Source of the DNA: Candidatus Obscuribacterium magneticum
GTDB lineage: Bacteria; Elusimicrobiota; Elusimicrobia; F11
Length of the DNA stretch: 47,435 nucleotides
Reading direction: 5' to 3'
Assembly (NCBI GenBank): GCA_020523905.1
Contig: JAJAPZ010000016.1
Location: 1-47,435 of the forward strand
Under the pieces are notes generated by a model. It ran no database searches. It was not told where the DNA came from and worked only from the letters and a program-made list of their open reading frames with translations. The position numbers were made by a program, and so were the translations under genes. Position 1 is the first letter of the stretch; each line of letters starts with the position of its first letter. Shown one piece after another: positions 1 through 12,000 of the stretch.

Positions 1-55
1 GATTCGAGGGGCCAGCCGGTTGCTTTCCTGGGAAGATTACAACAACCTTGTGGAT
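1..55 (+). repeat. 55-base direct repeat, copy 1 (window edge)
   Basis: Bases 1-55 are identical to 8962-9016 inside the same giant frame and both copies encode RGASRLLSWEDYNNLVD in frame. The match stops at exactly 55 bases, where the copies diverge into unrelated coding sequence. A repeat of exactly this length at a contig start is what a de Bruijn assembler with k=55 would leave at a branch point, so the left edge may be an assembly break and not a natural gene boundary. Confidence 0.9.
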
Positions 56-3000
56 TTTGGCCGCGAGCGGAGCAACCAGAAACGTCTCGGTTGGAATCTG
101 ATTCGCTGGTTCCCTTGGCGGCGGATGGCCGACAAGATCTTTGCGCGACGGATCGCCGGCCTCTTCCCAAAACCCGAGACGCCCTACAAATTCCGAGTGG
201 CCAAGCCCTATTTCATCGCCAATAACACGCTTCTGGGCGAACAGGCGGTGCCGGGCGTCAAGCTTTCGGACGAAGACGAACTCAAACGCCGCGGCACCGA
301 TTTGAACGAGCTCCGCGCCGCCATCGCCCACGAACTTTTCCGGCAGATTTTTATCGACGGCTTTTATCACGCGGATCCTCACGCGGGGAATATCTTCATC
401 GATGGAAGAACAATTTACTTCATTGATTTGGGGGCGGCGACATCTAGCAGCCGGGAGAATCGACGTCTCCTGCAACTTTTCTTGGGAGCCATCGCCCAAA
501 GGAATTCCGACGTACTAAAAGACTTCTTTAACGCTCTCGCACCCGGGCGGGGCGAACGGTTGGTTGCCGAAGCAAACCCTATTCTAACGGGGGATCGAAG
601 CGTCGCCAGCCGGGCGCTGTCGATTTTGCAGATGATGGAAGATGAGGGTGTTGATTTGCCCGATGAGTTCATGGCCGTGTTCCGATTTCTCGGCGCAGGG
701 GGTTTATTATTCGAACATCCGACAAATGTCGGGGGCGAACTTTTCGCTAATGGAGAAGCGTCGTCCGATCGTGGTGTCGGCGGCATCGTGGGGTGGTTGC
801 GGGCCTTCGTATTGAAGATCGTGCCAAGCCTCGAGCCTTATTACGACGCAGGCGCTGCCTTCTTCTTGGAAAACTCCCTGGTCTTTATCGCGGAATGGAT
901 GTTGGTCGGATGGGGAGGCTGGAACTTCTGGAGCGCGCACCTGACCGTTTGGGGAGCCTTTGTGGTTGCCCACCTTCTGGATTGGCTTGTGGACATGAGC
1001 CGAAACGGCTGGCGCGCGCCGCCGGCCAATTTCCGGATCGCCTCCTTCTTCGCCGCCCTCAACATCCTCGCCGGCCTTCCCATCGGTTCCGGCCAACTCG
1101 ATTTCCTTGTTTACCTCGTCTTGTCTTATCTCGTCCATCTTGTCGTGAACCTGCTGTTTGGGCAATGGGGATCGGATCGCGGGCTTAGGAGGTTTGAAGG
1201 ATTTATAAGACGTCTCCGAGCCCCTGAGTTGATAAAGGAAGCATTAATCCGGATAGCAAAATACATTTGCGAAGCGCCGGAAAAAATTACGCCTGAAGAT
1301 GTGGATTTATTATTCCAATTAATCGATGGGGGAAAAAGTTCCAATAATACAATAGCACTAACAGCTTCCTTGGCGATAGACGACATTATTCGAAATCCCG
1401 AGACGATCAAGTTGTTACGGGGTCAACATCTCGTTACCGTTTTAAAATATTTCCCTCGCCAGCCGTATGTGGCGAACGGGGTTGGCGTTGTCACCCCAAC
1501 TGAAGCAAAGATAGCCCGTCCCATCTTTGAATTACTGCTCTATCAGATGGGAGAAAAGGCCACTCCGCCGCAACAAAATATCGAATTTGCCAATGCGGCT
1601 CTCGCCTTTTATAAAAGTCTCACCGACGATGATTACGCCGGTGATTTTGCTAAGGCCGTCGCTAAAATTATTGCGGCGATAAGTGAAGAGGCCCTCGAAC
1701 GTTCTTTGAAGCGTCTTCTTTCTCACTGGAGAGATAGCAGTGATCCCATCGTACGAACGGCCATCCCAAGGGAAATAGGACAACTGAATACTCGCCTTCG
1801 TTCCCACGGTTACAGAATCGATTTTAATGGCCGGGATTTAACAATTGGTAAGGAGGAGGGTCGCCAGGATGAGACGGGGGCGAAAGGGCTCCGCCCCGGG
1901 GCGGCGGCGGTGTGGCACTGGATGGGGGAATGGTTGATGGCGGCGTTTCCGGAGCCTTGGCGGAGCGGTTTGAGACCTTTTGTTAAGGTCGCCGTAGCGG
2001 TTTTCGTGGAGGGGAGCCTAAGCCTTATCATCGGAGCCAGGACGGGCTACTCGATTGGCGGGGCTGCGGCGGTTCTCTTTATATTGTTCGCCGTTCACCT
2101 CATTTTCGGGTTTTTTGAGTGGAACACGGCGAGAGGCGATTGGCGGCCCCGGTGGTTTCCCTGGTGGCATAGGGGATTAAAGGGAATGGGACAGACCATG
2201 GGTCCCATTCTAATCGCGTGGATGTCTCTCGCCTGTTTCGCGCCTTCTCTTTTCCCCTCCGAGTTTCAAAATCTGTTGGGCCTTTTTCCGGGCCGCTGGC
2301 AGCCGGTTTTGCAGGGAGCGGCTTTCTTGGCGTATGTTCCCCATTTGATCATCAACGTGTGGATTACATTCAGCGAATGGATGATGACGTCCACTTCAAT
2401 GAAGTACACAGACCAAAAAAATCGGGTCTATGAGATACGTCCCTTCCTGGAAACCAGGCGGGCCAAAAATATAGCCGGATTCGTGGAACGTTATTATGCG
2501 CACACCCGGCGGTTGCAAGCGCCTAAAACATATCTTGGCGTTCACCTCCTGGAAGGATTTGACTATGGAGATGTCGATGAAAGGTTTCAAGAGCTGTTCA
2601 TCCATTTTTGGAGAGGTTTGTATGAGGCGAATGTGGGATTGGAGCATGATTCGCTGGCTGATCTCCTGGGCCGATTTAATGAGCCTCTCATGAAAATGGG
2701 ATTGTATGTTGAATTGGTGCAAAGAACCGAGAAGGGGGAGACCTTCCGGCATCTTCGGTTTTCCAAAATCGACATGGTCCGGAAGGTCACGAAGAGTGAA
2801 AAAATGGCGGTGGTCCTGCACACCAGTTTTTTGGGTTCCGGTACCCCCACGGGAAAAGTGTTCGCCTTCGCTGAGCCGGAGGAGGGAATTGCTGTCATCA
2901 ACCGAACGGAAGCTCATCAGCGCGTGATTGGCTGGTTTCCAGAAGTGGGTTATGGCCGCCAAAGGCTGTCGCAGGGCCGAGAGAATATCGCTAGACAATT

Positions 3001-6000
3001 ATTGCTTCAGGATGTGGCGGAGTCGAAGATTGCAGATCCGAGTGTCGTTGAAGCGTTTTTGAACGATGGCCGGCCGGCTTCCCTGGATAAACGCGGTTCT
3101 GTTGGCAGCCTTTTGAAAGCGTTGTTTTCGGCCGGAAGCATCCGAGGGGCCCTTCGGATCATTAAGGAGGCGTTGGATTCACGGCGCTTCCGACGCCTTG
3201 TTGACGTGTTGAGCGAGGCCTTGACGGAGGTGGAGGAGATTCATGAACTGTCGCACGCTTTTCACGATTACCAATCGCGGCCAGCCGAGACCATTCGAAC
3301 AGAACACAGAGCCCGGCTCAACGATCTGCGGCAGGCGCGGCTGATCCGGTGGCTCATTGCCAGCACCCTTCATTATGTGGCGCAAAAGTTGGAGGAGGGG
3401 AAACCTCGGGAGCGGATATATGGATATCGAGCCATGTCTTTGTTGGCTCAGCAGTTGCTTGGAACCGGGAATGTTCAGGAACCCCGTGTTCGGGAGCGTC
3501 TTCTTGAGGCTCTCCTGGAAAATAGCGGGCGCCGGCTGCGTTCGCTTATCAATCAGATTTATCAAACCGAGTTTGAAGATCTTCCGGTTGAGCGGGCGGA
3601 CGTGGCGAAGGGCCATGTTCTTATGGCCCCTGATTTTCCCCTGCCCAAGGTCGCATGGGAGGGAGGATTAGCTTACGGCGGTATTATGGTGTGGATGCGG
3701 GACTGGCTGTTTCCGAGCCTTTCACTGAGAGAATACGGATCAAGGAAGGCCTGGTGGGTGGAAAATTTGTTTGCGTGGGGTGTTGGAGCGGTGGTAGGTG
3801 CGGTGGCCTTTGTTTTAACAGGCGATCTTTTCAATAGCCTTCAGATTGTCAACATAACGGCATGGACGTCCTTTGTCGGGGGGCATGTTTATGACTTGCT
3901 GAGATCGAAAGGCCAGCGTCCGCCGCCGGCCAATCTTCTTTTTGCCACCCTGATCGCCGTCATCAATATCACCCTACCCTCATTGGCCATGGTCGTCCTA
4001 CCTTCCTCACTTTTCGCGTTAGCCGGTCCTGCTCTGCCGGTCATTCTTTTCACGGTGGCGGGTTCTTTTGTCACCCATTGGGGGACAAATAAATTGGCTC
4101 CTATACCGGGGAAAAACAAATTCGTTTTGTCTCCTTCGCGCCGCAGGTTTTTAAGAGCCGCTGCGACTTCCGGTTTCGGAATGATTTTTCTTTTTCCGTG
4201 GGTGGCCGCAACGGGGCAAATTGTTTCTTCAAAAGAAAAAAAACAAAATGGATCCTCTGATTTCAGTAAATATGAGGACGCTCTTCGCCATTTAAAAGAG
4301 ATTTCCGGGATGCCTGAGGCGGGCATGCGTCTCGCACAGTGGGAAAAAGATTTGCATCAGGCGCTCATGGATGTCAAAAGGGAATATGAAAAGATTAATC
4401 CAACGCGGGCCCTTTTAGAGAAAACGTTTGACGTGTTTTACGACGCTTATGTCAATGCGTGGGAGAATAATGGAATTAGAAGCCTTGCTCACAAAAAAGT
4501 GGTCAACGCACTTGCCACGTTTGGCCCGGCTTTGATTGATGTTGCCGAGAGAAAAGGGGTGGACAGTGATGAGTTTAAGCGCCGTTTATTCTCCTTTTCT
4601 CTCGTTGAATTGAATTGCAAAGAGGAGGGGGCCAAGGGGAGCGCTATTCAAGCTTTTAAGAGATTGGCGGGGCATGAAAACGTTCGTGTCCGGAAAGATG
4701 TGGTCAAGCATTTTATTAGGGGTGCTCCGGCTGAGGCGATGAAAGTCTTTTGCTACACCACCGGTCGCGGATTGAGTGATTCCGAAGACGATGTCAGAAA
4801 TGAAATATCCTATTGCATAAGCAGATTCGTTGGAGTCTATCGAGAACTTGAACCATTCGCTGATCTTATCATGGACACACCAGGTATCGGAATTAGGCAC
4901 CCCGATTCTCGAACCCGGTTTTGGACTTGGGAAGTCATCGCTGAACTTGCCCGCCGAAATGAATTAAAGGCGAATCAAAAAAATAAAGTGTTTGTCTTTG
5001 CCCGGAAAACGACGGCTGTCGGCCTAAACGATCCCGATGAGCGTGTTCAGGGGATGGCATTCATGGTTCTGTTCGAATTGGACCGGGGAGAGGTGGCGAA
5101 GCAAATATTTGAACATGGTTTAGGCCTTATTCATCAGAATGTTTACATCAGGCAAAGCGCTGCCCAGATCGTAGCCGACGTCGGGCTCAAGGGGGCGCCG
5201 GATTCCGCTCTCTCATATATTTTTGGGAAAGGTGTTGGATTTAACGACCCGGACCAAGGTGTTCGCTTGTCTATTGTCAAAGCATTCGGATCAGCATCCG
5301 GGAGGATAGAGTTAAGATGTATTGAGGAGCTGACGCGGCAAGGAGCTGGGATCTACGACCGGGACCAACAGCTGGCGGATTATTCTGTTGAAGTCCTCTC
5401 TGCGTTGTTGCAGGAGCACCCGGAAAAAATAACGCCTGCCATCTTGAAACACATGTGTCATTTTGGAATGCAATACAACCTTAAAAACCTTATTGAGAAG
5501 ATTCAAGGAACGGAAGTGGTAAGGAAACTCATTTCTGATGCCTTAACAGGATTATCCTCCCAAAAAGATCTCATCCCGCCGAAGGATGTAAATTTGGTTC
5601 TCTTTGCCACGACCTTGAAATCTTATTCCGCCGCGGAAAAGTCAGAGTTTATCCTCCGCCTTTATCTGTATGCTCAAAGGGCCCGGAGAAAAGAGCTGCT
5701 TGTTTTCCGTTCCTTGGCTGTGATGAGCGCCATTGTTCTTCTGTCTGATGGGGAGAAGGCGGATTTGGACCGGCGATATCCGGATATTCGCAAAAGTCTT
5801 GCTCCTCTTTTCTCATCGGCCAAACTTCCATATGACTCTTTATATGGCGGAAAGAAGAAAAACCATCTGACTATCAGAGCGTATGCGCCATTGGAGCCTG
5901 AATCTCTCATTGGCGTTTTTAAGAAGAAATTGGGCTTACAAACCATTGATATTAAAGAAATCGAGCCCGAAAAATACATGTTGCAGGGTACTTGTAACGA

Positions 6001-9000
6001 CAAATCAGTCACCGTTCATGTGGATACCTCTGGCGATCCCAAGGATTATAAAAAAAGATTTTTGGAGAAGCTGGATGAAACCGACATCATCATTTACTGG
6101 GGACACGCGGGGATGGGGGCTTCCCTCGCCTTTGGCTTGGATAATGCGCCGGAAACGGATTTATTGATGCTGGGGACAAAATTGATTATATGCATGTGTT
6201 GTAGCAGCGCGCAGAACTATGCCGGAGAAATCGCTAAGCGCCTTCCGGGAAGCCATGGCGTTTTCTCCACCATGCCTTCTCATAATCCCTCCGATGCTTG
6301 GGCCTTGGAAGCAATTATTGATGGAATTACGAAAGAAAAAGATTGGGCAACAATTGAAAAGGGGGTGAAACAATCCGTCGCCAGGGATCCCAATCCGGTT
6401 GATTACCTTTTTCCTCATGATATCGATCGGCGGCTCAAATATGTGAATTTTAATCCCTTGAGCGATGGCCAAGGAGGTGGCGACATCATATACCTACCTA
6501 CCACCGACACCGTTCTCCTTCAGGATCAGGATTCTTTCGAATTAATCCCCGGTCGCGTTGAAGTGGATCGTATTGTTTCCAATAAAGTGCGGGAAGTGGT
6601 TCAGAAAGTCGCCTATTTTTTCAATTGGAACGATGTCTTAAAAGGACCTGGCATTCAGATTGAACCCGGCGAATTTGAGCTCCCGACTGGAGATGAAACC
6701 AACGTTGCCTTTGTGAAGGATATGCCGGGAGAAAATGGGGCGAGAAAGTTCAGGGCCAATATTAACGCAAGCTACCGTCATTCTTCTAAAGCGGTTCTTG
6801 TCATGATGATTCTCTACGAGCTCAATAACCACATTTCAAGGGAAAGGAACAAAAATGGCCAACTGACCCCTTACGATACATTGCGAGGGCTCCAGATGGT
6901 GGCTGAATTTGCCAAAACCCACAACAAAGAAGCGTTGTACGAACCATTTTTAGCCAAAGTTGCCAAGGTTGGCCTCGATCCAAATACTGTTCCGCTCTCC
7001 CTCCTTTTGCAAACGCTCAACACCCATAGTTTAGATGATCGGAGAGAGGCCCTTCAGATGCTCCTTAGGAATTTAGGTATTCCCAAAAAACACGAGAAAC
7101 AAGACCTCAAGGCCCAGGGGCTCCTCAGCGAAGTGGCCTTTCAACATTGGAATGAGATTTTTGACGGTCTTGTGTTTAACACGGGGATCGGGGACGCCAT
7201 GGGCAGCTTTCAACCCTCTTCATCGGCGGATTCAGCGTTTCGGGATGGAATTGAATATGCGATGGCCGAAGGAGCATCCCAATCTTCACGTTTGTTAAGT
7301 TATTTCCCGAGCAGCGAAGCTTATACGAAGAGGTGGGCTTGGATCGAATCCCTCAGCGTAGGCGCGGTGGCGGGTTCCTTTGCGACCCACTGGGGGACAA
7401 ATAAATTGGCTTCTAAACTCAATCCTGCGGCGGAATTGATCGGGCTTCTGCAAAATGAGTTGCGGCAGGAAAAGGCATCGGCTGAGGTAATGACCATTGC
7501 TTCCCCATTAGCGGGCGATGCTGCAGTGGGAGCGGGAGGGTTAAGTTTACTGCAAGCACCACCAGCGACATGGCCGCTCACGATCAAGTTCACTTACTTT
7601 TTGGCGTGGCTTTTCCCGGGGACATTTGGTTCGGATCTCCTTTCACGGGAAGCGAGAAGGGAGGAGATGAAACGAATCGCTTCCCTTAAAGTAGCTCCAT
7701 GGTTCGAACCTGCTTTGACGCTGGGTGTCTTTTTTACATTTCTTTCCTTGTACTCCGCCGGTTTGATTGTCGGATGGAGGCGAGTTGTAATGATTCTATT
7801 GGTCGGGTTTACATCCAACATCATTTCCACTTTTCTTCACATCGGTTCAGATTCTTTCGATACTAATAGTGATAGTGATATGTTCAGGCGACTGGGAAAG
7901 ATTTTTGCAGTCGGCCTTGTATTCCATACTCCTCTTATCCTTTCTCAAATTGCCGCCCCGTTTCTAGGATTTACTCCCAATCTAATTCTTCTAGTTATAT
8001 CCGCCGCTTGGGTCTGTTGGGCTTTCTTCACACACCGAGCCTACAATCGGGCCGTCATTCTAGCGGAGGGCCCCGTGTGGCTGGTTAAGTGGGCAAGGAG
8101 GCAGTCGCTTCCCGGAGTAACGTTGAAAGCCATCCGCCATGTCGCGGGTGGACGTAGGGCTGAATTTGAGGAGCTTTTTCGTCTTACGTGGGAACTTCAG
8201 CAAGGCGAGATTGAGCATCGCTTTTGGACAACCGATACATTAGGGCGCATAATTCCAGCTCTTGCACGCACCTTGGGGGGCCGGGCATGGATTATGAAAA
8301 ACAGCCTCTCCTTGGCCATCGGGATGGTAAAGAAAGGTATTGAGCCGTTTATGGCTTTGGAATCCATTGGTGAGTTCGTTCAGGTTCCCAACGCCCAGGA
8401 ATGGATCATTGAAGAAGCTTTCTCCTTGGCTAACGCCATATTGGACAAGGGTTCCCTTCTACAGTTGGATAGGGAAGTGTGGCGTGACTTTACGGCTCTT
8501 GTTCGGGCCGGAGAAGGCCATGAGTGGTTGGTCAAAGAAGGGCTCTCCCTTTTCAGAACTTTAATTGAGAAGGATCTCTATGAGGGTCAAATTGCCAGCC
8601 TTTTCGATCGTCTCGGCCCACATAAAGATCTTCTTGGGAAAATTCTTAAAGATCTCCGCAGTCTCGAAGATGTGATTCTGGTGGGAGCCATTAATGCCGT
8701 AGCGGGCCTTTCAACTATCTTGGTGTCTAACCCCTCCGCGTGGGAACAGCTGATTCTTCCGGTGCTCCGAACGCGCGGTACCCAAGCCATTGGAATCTTC
8801 ACAGCATTGTCAGAGATGCAACCTTTCTTAGCGAGCCTAGGTGACTTGAACGGCTTTCTCGGACGTTTAGAGCGAGTAATACCAGAGACGAGGGGTCGGT
8901 TCGATGCAGATAATCCCTGGCACCGGGCGGCCAATTATTACGACCTCTCGCTCCAGGGGATGATTCGAGGGGCCAGCCGGTTGCTTTCCTGGGAAGATTA

Positions 9001-12000
9001 CAACAACCTTGTGGATCGGTCGTTGGAAAGTTCAGGCCCCGATATCCCAATTGAGCATCACGTCCAACTCAAGGCCCTCGCTTATGAAGGCTATCAGTTG
9101 GCAAAGTTTATCGAACGCCTCGAGAGTGTTGCTGTTCCACAAGGCAGGGAAGTCGTCGTCGTGGCAAACAAGTCTTATGGACGAGTGGCCCTGGATCCGA
9201 TTCGGCTGTGGCTCGAACGAAAGGGCATTCGGGTTATTGAAACCAAGATTGGTTCTACGGATGCTCACGCCAATCCGTTTGTGATTGATTTCGATGAGGC
9301 CCCCTTGTTTACCGATGAAGAACTCAAATACTTTGCTAAGCAGCAACCCTATGTCGTCGTGGTGGACGGTTCTTATTCATTGGACGCCGTCAAGATGGCC
9401 AATTTAAACCGCCAAGAGCCTCGATTCCCAGATGCGTATCAAGGTTACCGCAACTGGTTCCTGGCATTGAATGAAGGGATTCGAAGGCAAGAAGCCGCCC
9501 AAGATCCAGACCAATTCCAGGTCGACGGGAACCACTTGAGTCAGCTAATGGCTCAGGACAAACCTCGCGTCATCGCCGAGAAGGCGCGAGCGTTGAGTGT
9601 CCATTCTCAAGATCTTTATCGAATGCGCTTTTGGACCCCCGCTTTCGGCGGGAAACCCGGTAAATTGGGTTTCTCCCAAAGTCGCCAAATGCGCTCGACG
9701 GTGCCGACGTATTTCGACTTTGGAAAGGATTCATCTGGCGCGACTGTGATAATGGTGCAATCCGCAATTGAAAGTCCGGATCACCCGCTCGCAGATCTTC
9801 GGTATCCGACTATTCCACCTCGGATTCAGGAATGGATGAGAAGTATCGAATTCGCTTCCAGTTCTATGGAAAACGATAAACCTACAGATAGCGAGAAGAG
9901 AGCAAGGCAAAATAATATTCCCGCTTTCTTTGACGATAGAAATCATTTTGCCGAGTTTAACTATGCCTTCGACCCCTTGTATGGCGTGGTTCCAAACCGA
10001 CTTTATGCCCAAGTCAGTCAGCATTATTTTGAGGATTTAGGTGAGTTTTTGGGAGAAAAGCGATTTACGAAAAGTCCCGTCGTCTCCCGCCATATCCATT
10101 CTTTGGACGCCTACGTCTTTGATCTAACCGGAACGTTGACTTCTCTAAGAGACCCGATCCCCGACGATGTCAAAATGAAGTTGGAGGGTCTCTTGAGATG
10201 GGGCAAGAAAGTCGCCGTGGTCACGGATGACACCACCGACCAAAATGTTGAGGGACGCCTCATCAACCGCATCGATCCCTCCCTCCGCAAGAACCTATCG
10301 GTTTATCTCAATGGAGGTAATACCCTCTGGGCGTTTTCGGAGGAAGGCGAGCGGCAGGTTGTTTTCGACCGCCGTTTACAGGAAGGAGCGGTGGAAGCTT
10401 TGGAACAGCTTGTGAAAACGACCCTGCCTTCGCTTGTCGGTTCCTCCTTTAAGCTGATCGCCACGCCGTACGGTGTTCAAATCGATTTGAAAGGCGTTCC
10501 CCGTCCCAAAGGGGGACGGGCAAGTATTATCGAGTCGCTGGAAAAAAATGCGCGGCGGCCGCTCAAGATCTATAAGCTCGGCAAGAACCATATCTTGCTC
10601 GCGCTACGGCACAAAAGTGACGCTGTGCAGGATTTCCTGGATAGCAACAACCTGAACTCCTCGCGGCTTCTTATATCGGGTAATGAGGCAGGATCCCGAG
10701 AAAATGATCGAGAGATGTTTATCGCCTTTCCTCAGGCCGTCAAAGTTAACGTGGGTGGGATTTCGCGAAGTCTCCTTCGTGAATCGGGGCAAATGACCTA
10801 TCAAATGATTGATGGGGGTATACGTCCACTTTTCGCCGCTATCGATGATGAAGGAAATCTTATGGTGGATCGTCTGGAGGCGCACTCTTATCAGCCTCCG
10901 CGACGTAAGCATGAGGCGGAACAAATAGGCATACCTTACAGACCTTTGAACGACATCCCAAGTAGCCAGATGGGATCCCAAATGATGGGAACTTTGAGTC
11001 TTTTTGCCCTTAGTCCTACCTACACGAAACATTGGGCTTGGGTGGAATCCGTGGGCGTGGGGGCGGCGGCGGGGGCGCTTTTGGCGGCGGCGCTGGCGGT
11101 GTCGTGGTGGGCGGGGGTTGACCTGGCCTCCTTCCGTAATGCTTCTTCCCCCTTGTTTTACTCACTTGCCTTCGTCGTTCTTGCCGCGCTTATCTTTCTC
11201 ATTGAAAACCACATCTGGTTGCCGGCGCACGAATGGATTGATCGAATGATCGAAACGCGCACCGGGAAGAAAATCATCCGCAACTGGGCCGAGATGCGGA
11301 AGGGCGCGGGCCTTCTCAACGGTGCAGGCTTGATCGCTGCCCTGGCGTCCATGCCATTCACCCTTTCACTTGATCCCATGTCCGCCGTTCTCACCCTGCT
11401 CGGCGTCTACACGCTCACCCACGCGGCGGGGCACCACATCTGGAACAACCGGGTTCGGCCGGAGGCGGCGTTGTCGCTGGATCCGTCGATTCATACCAAG
11501 ACAGCTGCAATGAAGGTGTTAAGGGCATTCAACCGCTTCCCGGAGGTAAGTAGGGTGAGCAAAGGCCCGTTTAGTTCTGTTGATGGGGATGGAAATTCCT
11601 TCAAGGGGATGCGGAAGCGTTTGATCGGATTTTATCTGGAATTGCTATTGGGTATGCCCTATCTCTTCTTAGTGCTTCTGGGGTCGTATTTGCTTTTGCG
11701 TACGCAGTTAATTTTTATTCCTCTGTACTTGATTTTTATTATTCCGCTCAGTCCCTTCCTGATTTTGTTCCTGTTGATCCCGTGGCGTGTTTTCGGCCAC
11801 CGCGTCTTCAAGGAGGCGGTGCTGGGAAGTCGAATCAGTTGGCGGCCGAATTCCTCGGGATGGTTCAGCGCTTCGTATGCCCTCTCCGGTCTGATTTGGA
11901 AAGATCAAGTCGTGAGCAGCAGTGAGGTCCATATAACCTTTCTTAGGAATTTGGTTGATCGTGCCAAGGCCGCCGGAATTCCCATTCCTGATTTGTTCGA

